From: Candidatus Gastranaerophilales bacterium
Lineage (GTDB): Bacteria > Cyanobacteriota > Vampirovibrionia > Gastranaerophilales > Gastranaerophilaceae
DNA length: 64,000 bases
Direction of reading: 5' to 3'
Assembly: GCA_910586855.1 (NCBI GenBank)
Contig: CAJUJH010000001.1
Coordinates: 763,339-827,338, forward strand
The notes beneath the pieces were generated by a model. The model saw nothing but the letters and a program-made list of their open reading frames with translations, made no database searches and was not told the origin of the DNA. Within the stretch, counting starts at the first letter, position 1. Each line of letters opens with the position of its first letter. This document shows positions 17,528 to 25,779 of the stretch, in pieces. The position numbers and the translations under genes were made by a program.

Positions 17528-20206
17528 ATGAAGATTAACACGAATAATTATTTAAGGCAAAATAGTGCCTTTCCGCGTGTGAAAGGCGTTGGAATGTCTT
17601 CTTTTTCAAATGTTAAAGATGATGGAAATTTTTCCTCCCCGGATTTTGAAGGTACAAAGCTTACCTTTAGCGGAATAAATACATCTAAAATTGCCTCTTC
17701 ATCAGATATGGCGATTTCCGGTGCAAAGAAATTTTTTGCAAAGAATTTTATGGAAAAAAGCATTGTTGTTTCAGATTATACAAAATTATCCGAGGAAACC
17801 AATGTGCTTTTAGGAAATGATTTTCTCTCAAGCAGAATCCGGGAATTTCAAGACCGTATGGGTGTTGATTCTTCAAGATTTATCCAGTTAGAAGACAATA
17901 AGCTTGTGATATATGATAGAAAAGTTGCAGGCAAGCTATTAAGCGGTGTTTTAGATGTTGCAAAACTCCCTATAGATATCTTGGGTGCTGCCATAAAGGG
18001 AATTTCAAAACTTCCTGGGATAAGAAACACAAAAGCTTCTAATGCTTTAAATAATATTTCGTTTATACAAAAAAGGTCTAATGAAAAAACTGCAATGGAT
18101 TTATTTTATAAAATAAAAGGCATTGCAGAACTCCAGGATACCCCATTTAAAATAAGACGTACAATCCTTTCTGTTCCTGCAGGAAATGCGGTAGGAAACT
18201 ATAATACAAAAGACGAGAGAGGATTAAACAGACTTATGACGGGAGGCGTTTCCTCGGTTTTTGTTGGTATGGATTTTTATAATCTTGTAATGTATGAGAA
18301 AAATAATAAAGAGGAAGCCGCAGAAGCTGCTAAGAAGCGTAGAAAACGTGAATTAACGCGTATAGGAATAAATGCCTTTATGACATATTCTGTTCTTGGC
18401 GCATTATCAAGCTATGCAAGCAGAAGTAAAGCCTTTGCCTGTGCTGCTATTGCAGGGTCAGCTCTTTTTGCGGAAGTTGCAACAAGATTAATTGCGGGCA
18501 CTCCTTTGGTGCCGCTATCTCCTGAGGGTGCAAAAAAATATAATGCTAAGCAGCTTAAAAAGCAGAAACAAAAAACAGATAATCCCGAAAATAATACTTT
18601 TGCTCTATTTAAGAAAAAAGAAGATTTAAATTCTCAAAAAACATCAAGTAATAACCTAAAAACGCAAAATTCTTCTATTCAAGGTGCTTTATATAATAAG
18701 CCTGTAGATAATATATTTAATTGTTTTACAAATACATATAAAACCCCTGTTTTAAATGAAACTAAAGCAGATTTAAAATTTAAGGGTGATAATCAAACTA
18801 AAGAAGAAAAGGTAAAGAAAAGCCCGATTACTTTGAACAGAATGTCAGCCGCTCTTTTAGTAATTACTGCTGCAAACATTATTTTTGGTTTAGCAAGGTC
18901 AAAATCTTCAAGATTTAATGGATATGTAGAGAATATTCAGGATAAATTTGCAAACTTCTATAAAAAATATTCAACAAAAGAACTTATCGTAAATTCAAAA
19001 GATTTAAGAAAACTCCTTGAAGGTTTTGGTGGAAATTCAATTGGTTCTATAAAAGAAGCTTATTCGCGCGTTTTAGATGTCAGCTTTACAAAAGATGAAG
19101 CAGCAAAGCTTCTAGCGGGTTCAAAAGATGGAATTGTTAAAATTGAAAGCGACAGCGAAATTTTTGCCAAAGCGTTCTCCAGAACTTCTAAACGTGTTGT
19201 TGAAAAATATGCTGATATGTTTTCAAAAAATAATGCAGATATAGACTATTCAATTACATCAAAGATGCTGACAGATGAAATTACTGATATATCAAACCTT
19301 GAAGCTATTAAAAGTAAAGCCAAAGATGTTAAATCTTATCAGAAATTTAAAACAATAACCTGCAGTTTTGATTTTGAAAATCCCGTAGTTGTTGATGGAA
19401 TTAACTATTATAAAATGAAAGATGCTGTATATAATTTTGGAAAAATAAAAGAAACAAGAAGAAAAATTATAATGGATGCCATAAGCTATCCCTTTAAGGC
19501 TGTAAGAAATATATTAACAGCTCCCGGAAATTTCTTAAGAAAATTATCCGGAGTTCCGACTGAAAAAGAAATTATACAGGCAAATAAAAGCGCTAATGCT
19601 GACCCATTCCCGATTCCAGATATCGGTGAATTATATAAAGATTGTTCTGTTATGTTTAAAAAATATAATTCAGGCAAGATTTCAAAAGAAGAATTTGCAA
19701 AATATATAAATAATGTAAATACAAAACTTTTAAACACTGATACTACGCCAAGATACCCTCAAACTGCCCTTGCTTCATTATCAAGAAACTTTGTTACACT
19801 GATTACAAGTTATTTCTTTATAAATGATTTTAGAAACGAAGTTTTAATTCAATCAAACGGCGAAAATACCGAGAAAGCAAAAGAAGTGACAAATGAGCGT
19901 ATAGCACATAAACTTTCTAACTTTGTATTAAATAAATTCTTTATGGAGTTATTCAACAGCACCTTCCAGAAATATTATCTTGGAAGCCTTACAGGTGCTG
20001 CAGCAGTTGCAGCTGCAACAGAGTTAACAAATGAAAGCTGTGTAAGAGCATCAATTGGTGTTCCAATTGGAAACAGGGGCTCAAGAGAAGAAATTGAAGA
20101 GTTTGAGAGAAAACATCTTGAACAAAAAGGCATAAAAGGTGCTTACTATAGGCTTATGGCAAGACTTACGGGCAAGAAAATGCTTTCTGAAAAAGCAGAA
20201 AAATAA
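17528..20206 (+). CDS. Large orphan membrane protein (892 aa)
   Basis: Not recognised. I take the ATG at 17528, with GGGGAAAG just upstream, rather than a TTG at 17495. The N-terminus is a low-complexity polar region containing LTFSGIN, like the short F-[KS]-G elements on two other orphans in this window. Hydrophobic segments occur near INAFMTYSVLGALSSYA, AFACAAIAGSALFAEV, AALLVITAANIIFGLA and late in the protein at GSLTGAAAVAAATE. Two long Lys/Asn-rich polar linkers separate them. No enzymatic motif was seen. The next gene starts 60 bp downstream with its own ribosome-binding site and may be cotranscribed. Confidence 0.75.
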   Translation: MKINTNNYLRQNSAFPRVKGVGMSSFSNVKDDGNFSSPDFEGTKLTFSGINTSKIASSSDMAISGAKKFFAKNFMEKSIVVSDYTKLSEETNVLLGNDFLSSRIREFQDRMGVDSSRFIQLEDNKLVIYDRKVAGKLLSGVLDVAKLPIDILGAAIKGISKLPGIRNTKASNALNNISFIQKRSNEKTAMDLFYKIKGIAELQDTPFKIRRTILSVPAGNAVGNYNTKDERGLNRLMTGGVSSVFVGMDFYNLVMYEKNNKEEAAEAAKKRRKRELTRIGINAFMTYSVLGALSSYASRSKAFACAAIAGSALFAEVATRLIAGTPLVPLSPEGAKKYNAKQLKKQKQKTDNPENNTFALFKKKEDLNSQKTSSNNLKTQNSSIQGALYNKPVDNIFNCFTNTYKTPVLNETKADLKFKGDNQTKEEKVKKSPITLNRMSAALLVITAANIIFGLARSKSSRFNGYVENIQDKFANFYKKYSTKELIVNSKDLRKLLEGFGGNSIGSIKEAYSRVLDVSFTKDEAAKLLAGSKDGIVKIESDSEIFAKAFSRTSKRVVEKYADMFSKNNADIDYSITSKMLTDEITDISNLEAIKSKAKDVKSYQKFKTITCSFDFENPVVVDGINYYKMKDAVYNFGKIKETRRKIIMDAISYPFKAVRNILTAPGNFLRKLSGVPTEKEIIQANKSANADPFPIPDIGELYKDCSVMFKKYNSGKISKEEFAKYINNVNTKLLNTDTTPRYPQTALASLSRNFVTLITSYFFINDFRNEVLIQSNGENTEKAKEVTNERIAHKLSNFVLNKFFMELFNSTFQKYYLGSLTGAAAVAAATELTNESCVRASIGVPIGNRGSREEIEEFERKHLEQKGIKGAYYRLMARLTGKKMLSEKAEK

Positions 20207-20265
20207 AAAGTAAAAATTTCTTTATGATAGAATTAAAAACAAGAGTTTATAAAGAAGGAATTTTT

Positions 20266-22479
20266 ATGCAGAATTTAGAAAAAATGCTGTTTGACGGAGT
20301 TAGGGAAAACACTCCTGATTATGTTAAAAATGATAAAGTTTTTGATTATACAAATAAAGATAAATTTACTTTTACTTTAACTAAAGATTTAGTTGAAAAG
20401 CTTGGGCTTAAAAAATGGTTTGAAGGATATAAAAAAGAGGCAATAGTATCAACTGCAGGAATCAGAGGACCTCAAAATATCATTTATCCGCACGATACAA
20501 GATTCCCGATTAATACAATAGGTATAACTCTTGCAACTTTAGCTAAAGCACTTGTTTTAAAAGAAAAATACCCGAATAATGAACTTATAAAACTTGCAGG
20601 GTGTGAAGTTCGCTACAATTCAAAAACTTATCTTGACATTATTGCAAGAATCCAGGCGGCTTTAGGGATTAAAACACTTGTTCCTGTTGAAAGACAGACT
20701 ATTCCAATTTGGCTTGCTTCATTTCTAGCCTTCAAGCTTGATTTAGTAGGTGCTGAATATATTACAAGTTCCCATGGTATTAGTGTTAAAAATGCTACAA
20801 AAGACCTTAATAACCAGGGTTCGCAGTTTTTGCCGAATGAAAGCCTTGAATTTGTAAATAAAATTGAGCAAATATTAGATACCATTGAAAAAGAAGGTGA
20901 ATATAAAATTGAATTTTCATCTTCAAATGATGTCCTAATTGATGAAAAATCAATGGAGCGCCTAAATAACGGTATTGACCTTTATGTTGAGTATTTGAGG
21001 GCAAATGTTGCAAATGACACTATTTTAGATAAAATTAAAAAATTTGATAAAAAAATTGTGATTGATGCTGTTGGCGGTGCTGCCTATAACACACTTTCTA
21101 AAATTTTAAATAAACTCGGTGTTGAAAAAACTTTCGATTGGCTGAATACAGAAGAAGACCCGTTTTTCCACTCTATTGGAAAAGACATTAAAAACGGCTC
21201 ATTCTATGATTGGTCGCTTGATATTACGGTTATTTCAAAGGATAAAGACGGCAAGCCGTATTTTCCTGTAATAAATTCGCTAAAATATGATGAAAAACTT
21301 GCTAAATACCCTGTTGGCACGGTTTGCTTAGTCACAGACCCTGACCACGACAGACTTAGTGTTGTCCAGATTGAAGATGCATCAAATAAAGATAAGGCTT
21401 TAAGTGCAGGGGTTGATACAGCAGAACTTGGCAATGGCAGAATCCTTTGTATTTTTAGCGCCAATCAGGCATTTTTAATGCTTATGGATTTTTGGACAAA
21501 GCTTCTTAAGGCGACTGGTGAATTTGATAAACATACAAGATTTATCGTAAAAACAACTGCAAGTTCAAAAAGCTGGGATGAATGGGCAAAGGCGAATGGT
21601 ATTAAGGTTATAAATACCCCCGTAGGCTTTAAAGAAATTGCAAACGCTATTAAAAAGATAGAATTTCAATTAGAAAAAGGTGTTAAAAATATCACCGTTG
21701 AAGATATCTTTAAAAACAAAGTTGAACTTGGAGAGTCTCCGAGAATGATTTTCGGCGGTGAAGAATCAGGCGGAATGATAATAGGTTCAAATGATATTAT
21801 TAAATCATTAAATGGCAGAACAGCTCTTGCTATGCGCGAAAAAAGCGCAACAGAGGCTATAATCATAGCTTCAGGTCTTGTTGCAAGTTTGAATGTACCT
21901 TTATGGCAGCATTTAGAAAATATATATGAAGAAAATAACATCAAAGCCCGATATGATGTCAGGGATGATATAGCTTATTACAATGAATCAGAACCTGATA
22001 TTGAAAAGCTAAAGGCGGCAAAGGTTTCAGGCGAAGCATTGCGTACTAAAAATGATGTATTCTACTTATCTGTTGCAATTGCACTTGAAGAAGGAATGAT
22101 TACTTTAGATAATGCTAAAGAAATACTATCTAAAACCTTTGAAAATTGCGGCAGCAGGCTTGATTTTTCAAATCTTACGGCTGTTAAATTTGTAGGGGAT
22201 GGTACCTATCTTGATTTTGATGATAAATTTATTGAAATAAGGCCCTCTGGTACTGACGCTAAAACAAAAGCCTACGCAGGCGGCGGTGATAAGGCGCTTC
22301 TTGCCGAATGGTCAAAAACCCTTGGTAATTATTCAGGCGATTTAAATGAAACCTATAAAAAATATATAAGTGAAGAATTTGTAAATGAAGCAAAAGAAAA
22401 ATCTCTAAAGCTCTACGATATCTTTGCAAGTAAAGACATAGACACCCGTGAATTTAAAATCCCTGAGTATAGGTTTTAA
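20266..22479 (+). CDS. Phosphohexomutase (phosphoglucomutase/phosphomannomutase superfamily), unusually long
   Basis: 737 aa from the ATG at 20266, which has AAGAAGGAA 5 nt upstream. The order of superfamily loops is intact: substrate entry (STAGIRGP), catalytic serine loop (YITSSHGISVKN, where TASHNP is usual), metal-binding loop (VTDPDHDRLS), sugar-binding loop (GGEESGGM) and phosphate-binding loop (EIRPSGTDAKTKAY). It would interconvert hexose 1- and 6-phosphates in the cytosol, feeding glycogen or cell-envelope sugars. At 737 residues it is far longer than the usual 450-580, with extra sequence between loops. SHG in place of SHN-P is atypical, so the exact substrate is uncertain. Confidence 0.85.
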   Translation: MQNLEKMLFDGVRENTPDYVKNDKVFDYTNKDKFTFTLTKDLVEKLGLKKWFEGYKKEAIVSTAGIRGPQNIIYPHDTRFPINTIGITLATLAKALVLKEKYPNNELIKLAGCEVRYNSKTYLDIIARIQAALGIKTLVPVERQTIPIWLASFLAFKLDLVGAEYITSSHGISVKNATKDLNNQGSQFLPNESLEFVNKIEQILDTIEKEGEYKIEFSSSNDVLIDEKSMERLNNGIDLYVEYLRANVANDTILDKIKKFDKKIVIDAVGGAAYNTLSKILNKLGVEKTFDWLNTEEDPFFHSIGKDIKNGSFYDWSLDITVISKDKDGKPYFPVINSLKYDEKLAKYPVGTVCLVTDPDHDRLSVVQIEDASNKDKALSAGVDTAELGNGRILCIFSANQAFLMLMDFWTKLLKATGEFDKHTRFIVKTTASSKSWDEWAKANGIKVINTPVGFKEIANAIKKIEFQLEKGVKNITVEDIFKNKVELGESPRMIFGGEESGGMIIGSNDIIKSLNGRTALAMREKSATEAIIIASGLVASLNVPLWQHLENIYEENNIKARYDVRDDIAYYNESEPDIEKLKAAKVSGEALRTKNDVFYLSVAIALEEGMITLDNAKEILSKTFENCGSRLDFSNLTAVKFVGDGTYLDFDDKFIEIRPSGTDAKTKAYAGGGDKALLAEWSKTLGNYSGDLNETYKKYISEEFVNEAKEKSLKLYDIFASKDIDTREFKIPEYRF

Positions 22480-22490
22480 TATAGTTTAAG

Positions 22491-22634
22491 TTAAAGGCGG
22501 AGTTTAAGTGCTCCGCCTAATTTATCTACGCAAAAATGATATGCTTTTAAATCCGTATCATTTGGGAAATTAGCCCCTGCCGTCCAATGCAAACATATTT
22601 TATTCAGTCTTGCAAAGTTACAATATCTAACCAT
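22491..22634 (-). pseudogene. Truncated N-acetylmuramoyl-L-alanine amidase (phage endolysin remnant)
   Basis: 47-codon ORF starting at the ATG 22634 with an excellent GGGAGG site, coupled to the holin-like gene (TAATG). The residues ICLHWTAGANFPNDTDLKAY and HFCVDK match the N-terminus of peptidoglycan amidases of the phage lysin type, in which HWTAG carries the first zinc-ligand His and YHF the region of the next. The frame then ends in GGALKLRL, encoded by the 22496-22517 hairpin, so at least two thirds of the enzyme is missing. It cannot be catalytically complete. Confidence 0.7.
22496..22517. terminator. Bidirectional hairpin at the phosphohexomutase / lysin-remnant junction
   Basis: GGCGGAG (22496-22502) pairs with CTCCGCC (22511-22517). 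It lies 16 bp after the phosphohexomutase stop on the plus strand, and on the minus strand it is followed by TTTAACTT. It probably terminates both convergent units and marks the truncation point of the lysin gene. Confidence 0.7.
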
Positions 22635-22900
22635 TATCCAATCCTCCCGATTCCTTGTCCCATCTCTCTTTTTAAAATCGGACACCAAAGATTATTATCA
22701 ATCTTGTTTTCAATTCTTGATAATGTTTCTGTGTGTTTTTGGTTTACTTCAAGCATCTGCTTTAAAATTTCAAAATTATTCTTGATAATTTTATTCATAG
22801 CTTTTACCTGAGAATTGTGATAAACATACCAAACAAGGAAAATAAGGGCGGGAAACCCTACACTTTCCAATATTGGCGATAGCAAATTTAAAATGTCCAT
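22634..22900 (-). CDS. Holin-like small membrane protein (phage lysis remnant)
   Basis: 88 aa from the ATG at 22900, with AAAGGAAA upstream; a longer in-frame extension would read through the palindromic element and is unlikely. One N-terminal transmembrane segment (LESVGFPALIFLVWYVYH, about 11-28) is followed by a charged helical tail (VKAMNKIIKNNFEILKQMLE) and ends in REMGQGIGRIG. This layout resembles BhlA/UviB-type holin-like proteins. Coupling to an amidase start supports a lysis role in a former prophage. No other phage genes are adjacent. Confidence 0.6.
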   Translation of the reverse strand: MDILNLLSPILESVGFPALIFLVWYVYHNSQVKAMNKIIKNNFEILKQMLEVNQKHTETLSRIENKIDNNLWCPILKREMGQGIGRIG

Positions 22901-22921
22901 AATATTTCCTTTCTTAAAACT

Positions 22922-23122
22922 TAGTGAACAAATTTTTTTAAACATAAATTCACTATAACACTTATCACCACTGCTTTTCAAATGAAATATTCCGGGAATT
23001 ATTCCATGCACTATGCAATGAATTGTTCACTGCATAATTCATTGCATAATTCCCGCATTACTTCATTTGTAATGGTTTTGAAGGTAAGTTATAGTGTGAG
23101 GGAAGAAAAAATTTGTTCACTA
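22922..23122. repeat. 201-bp imperfect palindrome (MITE-like) upstream of the lysis remnant
   Basis: The outer ends are 17-nt perfect inverted repeats (22922-22938 and 23106-23122, TAGTGAACAAATTTTTT). Nested inner arms follow: CACTATAAC 22951-22959 against a copy reading GTTATAGTG near 23088-23096; AAATGAA 22980-22986 / TTCATTT 23062-23068; GGGAATTAT 22994-23002 / ATAATTCCC 23046-23054; and TGCAATGAATT 23014-23024 / AATTCATTGCA 23036-23046. No ORF of note lies inside. It fits a miniature inverted-repeat element or a long folded RNA/DNA structure. No target-site duplication is obvious. Confidence 0.7.
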
Positions 23123-23226
23123 GAAAATAATAAGAAATGGAAACAAATAAACCTTTTAAAACTAAAAGAAATATAATTAAAGCAAAAACTAAAATACGAA
23201 GATAATGAATAAAAAGGAAATATATA

Positions 23227-24468
23227 ATGTTTAATCAAGTTAAAAACAAAATAATGAATAAAAGAATAATTAAAATATTAATCCTAATAATAATCTCAAT
23301 ACTAACATTCTGTTTTATTATGAAAAACTTTTTCCCTGCTGAATGGTCTTTCATCACTCCTCATAAACAAGGTGATTTTGTAAGGGTGGGGAATATGAAT
23401 TTTCCGTCTGGTATGCATTCAGGAGCACCGATTTTATTAGATGATGGTAGGGTATTATTTATTGGTCAAGAACGAGGAAAAGAAGGGGTAAAAAAGTGTG
23501 AATATTTTTACCCTAAAACAAGAAAATTCCATTTATTTGATGTAATTGATTTAAAAATGCCCGGTTCGTATAAGGAAGTAAAGCTTTTAGATGGCAGAGT
23601 TCTATTTGTCGGAGCTGGAAGATTAGGCAAGGCTAATTATTCTGTTTTCTTTAATCCTGAAAATAATAATTTTACAAAGGGGTCTGGCTTGATTACGGGA
23701 AGATGGCGACACGCCGCAATTCTCTTAAAAGACGGCAGAGTTTTTGTTGCTGGTGGTGAATTGGACGATTGGGAAAAACAAAAAATAAAAAAAGATAAAT
23801 GTTTTCGCCTAAAAACAACTGAATTTTATAATCCTAAAACACATTCTTTTGAAAAAGGACCAGATTTGCCTGAAGAACTTACTGACTTGAAGATGTTTCT
23901 TGATAAAAATGGTAACGTAATTATGCTTGGTGGTTATAATAATAAATTTGAGCCAAACTATAATATATATCTCTTTAACCCAAGAACCAGTAACATTTCA
24001 AAAATTGGTGAATTAAAGGTTAAAAGACATGCACAAAGTATCTTTATGCTAAGCTGTGGAGAAATTTTAGTTATGCAAGGGAGTTACAGTGAAGCTGAAG
24101 GTATAGCAAAAGAAATAGAAATTTTTAAACCGGAAACTCAAACCATAGAAATAGTAAATACCTTTAATCAGAAAAAAAGAAAATCAATACATTCGCTGTA
24201 TTTGAGCATAGCTAAATGTCCTGATGATATTGTAATTTTATATGGTGGTTCCTATTCTGTTCCGTTTTTAACTCAAACTTTTTTTGATATTGATATGTAT
24301 GATGCAAAAAATAACAAATTTATTAAAACAAGAAAAAAAACAAATCATAGTTACAATTATCTTAATTCAAACATAGTTTTAAAAGATGGAAACATTCTTT
24401 TAATTGGTGGTGGCAAAACCAGACTTGGTGCAGAAATATATAAAGTTAATAAAAAAATTAAAAGATAA
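23227..24468 (+). CDS. Membrane-anchored kelch-like beta-propeller protein (413 aa)
   Basis: An N-terminal signal anchor (about 13-32, IIKILILIIISILTFCFIM) is followed by an extracytoplasmic beta-propeller. At least five blade-like repeats share the pattern hydrophobic-x-DGRV/GNxLhhGG: LLDDGRVLFIG, LLDGRVLFVGAG, LLKDGRVFVAGG, DKNGNVIMLGG, LSCGEILVMQG, LKDGNILLIGGG. Such kelch or galactose-oxidase-type propellers bind proteins or sugars; no catalytic Cys-Tyr pair is evident. Start ATG at 23227 with AAAAGGAAA upstream. It sits alone between the palindromic element and the REP/transposase unit, in what looks like accessory DNA. Function unknown. Confidence 0.8.
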   Translation: MFNQVKNKIMNKRIIKILILIIISILTFCFIMKNFFPAEWSFITPHKQGDFVRVGNMNFPSGMHSGAPILLDDGRVLFIGQERGKEGVKKCEYFYPKTRKFHLFDVIDLKMPGSYKEVKLLDGRVLFVGAGRLGKANYSVFFNPENNNFTKGSGLITGRWRHAAILLKDGRVFVAGGELDDWEKQKIKKDKCFRLKTTEFYNPKTHSFEKGPDLPEELTDLKMFLDKNGNVIMLGGYNNKFEPNYNIYLFNPRTSNISKIGELKVKRHAQSIFMLSCGEILVMQGSYSEAEGIAKEIEIFKPETQTIEIVNTFNQKKRKSIHSLYLSIAKCPDDIVILYGGSYSVPFLTQTFFDIDMYDAKNNKFIKTRKKTNHSYNYLNSNIVLKDGNILLIGGGKTRLGAEIYKVNKKIKR

Positions 24469-24640
24469 ATTCTAAATAATAGCAAATACTAATAAAAGTA
24501 AAAATAAACCCCAAATGTAGATTTGCATCAATGTTGACGAACAATGGTATTTAATTTCGTGTTGGCAAAATGCGCATAATCAACACTTAATTTTAATCTG
24601 CAAAATTTGTAATACAAAAATAAAAGAAAGGAAAATGTTA

Positions 24641-24697
24641 TGAATTTTTTAAATGAAATGAGGGCACTTGCAGTCCGTAGGTCAGGCACTGCCTGAC
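24641..24697 (+). other. 18-codon ORF ending inside a REP hairpin
   Basis: An ATG at 24641 with AAGAAAGGAAAA upstream opens a frame (MNFLNEMRALAVRRSGTA) whose last codons and TGA stop are supplied by the REP element. It is probably the 5' end of a gene cut off by the REP/transposase insertion, although a real leader peptide is possible. The preceding ~170 bp contain no other gene. Confidence 0.35.
24675..24697 (+). repeat. REP element, left of the transposase
   Basis: GTAG (24677-24680) directly precedes the hairpin GTCAGGC-ACT-GCCTGAC (24681-24697). REP elements mobilised by RAYT transposases have this GTAG foot plus imperfect hairpin. An inverted copy lies at 25296-25318 and a third copy at 32125-32147. 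Confidence 0.8.
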
Positions 24698-24715
24698 AAT
24701 TATATAATCATAATT

Positions 24716-25231
24716 TCATTCTAACTCCATATTTATAATATCGTTTTTATCCCCCGCATTATACCAATTCTCATCATAATATCCTTCTTTAACAAATTTT
24801 CTAAAACTTGAAAATCTCCAATCTTTGGGTGCCTTAACTAATTTGTGTTTAACGGGATTGTAATGAATATAATCAATATGCCTGTTTAAATCTTTTTCAT
24901 CTATTATGGTATGCTCCCAATATCTCCTTTGCCAAATATTTGATTCACGTTTCTTATTACTTGTGTAGTTTAATTCTGATGTTTTTGTAAAATATATTTT
25001 TATTTGTCCTGTTATTTTTGGGTAATCTGTTATTGTCTTAGGTTTTATTATCATATGAATATGATTTGGTAAAACAACAATTGCTGCAATTTCAAATTTA
25101 TATTTTGTTTTTGCATATTGAAAGGATTTTCTTAGAATTGATATATTATCTATCAGAATATTTTTTCTTTTATAGGTAACAATCGTTATAAATACAGCGC
25201 TATTTTGAATAAATGTTCTTTTATAATTCAT
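24716..25231 (-). CDS. REP-associated tyrosine transposase (RAYT, IS200/IS605-like TnpA_REP)
   Basis: 171-aa HUH-type single-strand transposase. The HUH pair is His57 and His59 in LPNHIHMII. RYWEHTII and IDYIHYNPVKH (about 119-129, containing the presumed catalytic Tyr) are family hallmarks. RAYTs cut and move REP hairpins carrying a GTAG foot; exactly such hairpins flank this gene on both sides in opposite orientation. I chose the ATG at 25231; an ATG at 25240 lies only 4 nt after a TATAAT box, so the mRNA start probably falls between them. The gene appears intact and is likely domesticated or active. Confidence 0.9.
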   Translation of the reverse strand: MNYKRTFIQNSAVFITIVTYKRKNILIDNISILRKSFQYAKTKYKFEIAAIVVLPNHIHMIIKPKTITDYPKITGQIKIYFTKTSELNYTSNKKRESNIWQRRYWEHTIIDEKDLNRHIDYIHYNPVKHKLVKAPKDWRFSSFRKFVKEGYYDENWYNAGDKNDIINMELE

Positions 25232-25295
25232 AGGCCACATTGTATTATAGCCTGTATAAATATTTCAAGATTTTTGCATTATGTATGTTTGATTT

Positions 25296-25318
25296 GTCAG
25301 GCGGTGCCTGACCTACGG
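25296..25318 (-). repeat. REP element, right of the transposase (inverted)
   Basis: Hairpin GTCAGGC-GGT-GCCTGAC (25296-25312) followed by CTACGG. On the minus strand this is the GTAG-footed REP, inverted relative to the left copy. The loop bases (ACT, GGT and AAT in the three copies) differ while the stems are identical. Confidence 0.8.
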
Positions 25319-25397
25319 ATTCTAATAAATTTGTGCACAAATACAAAAACAGAGCCTGTTTTAAGCCCTGCTTTTAAATATATAATTTTATTTGAAT

Positions 25398-25724
25398 CTA
25401 CCCCAAATACTTTTCAATATTTGAAACGATTGCGGATTTTGGCATAAGCCCTACCAAAGTTTCTTTTGCTTCGCCGTTTTTAAAGATTACAATACTTGGA
25501 AGTCCTGAAATTTGATATTCTTTTGCAGTTTTAAGGTTTTCATCAGTATTAATTTTTGCAACTCTTATCTTGCCTTCAAATTCGCCTGCAATTTCATCTA
25601 AAACAGGACCCATCTTTCTGCAAGGACCGCACCATGGTGCCCAAAAGTCTACAACTGTTACAGAATCATTTTTCAAAACTTCGCTTTCAAATGTAGAATC
25701 CGTTATATCAATAGCATTACTCAT
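25398..25724 (-). CDS. trxA: Thioredoxin
   Basis: 108-aa cytoplasmic disulfide reductase with the WCGPC active site (Cys32/Cys35-type position), the preceding VVDFWAP, cis-Pro in SGLPSIVIF and a Gly-rich C-terminal helix. Substrates would include ribonucleotide reductase, peroxiredoxins and methionine sulfoxide reductases. The ATG at 25724 is 12 nt from AAGGAG; a TTG at 25733 would sit only 3 nt from it, so the true start is uncertain by three residues. It is divergent from the nth gene, with about 55 bp between starts. Confidence 0.95.
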   Translation of the reverse strand: MSNAIDITDSTFESEVLKNDSVTVVDFWAPWCGPCRKMGPVLDEIAGEFEGKIRVAKINTDENLKTAKEYQISGLPSIVIFKNGEAKETLVGLMPKSAIVSNIEKYLG

Positions 25725-25779
25725 AAAAGCCAAATTCTCCTTATTTAATCTTTTGTATTATAATCATTACCATAATTAT

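Noticed and set aside
22901..23011. N-terminal extension of the holin-like gene through the palindromic element
   Set aside because: The ATG at 22900 has a good Shine-Dalgarno and begins at the membrane helix; the extension only translates the palindrome arm.
24716..25318. REP/RAYT region as a full insertion sequence
   Set aside because: No second ORF, no classical IS200/IS605 ends beyond REP hairpins; better described as a RAYT with flanking REPs.
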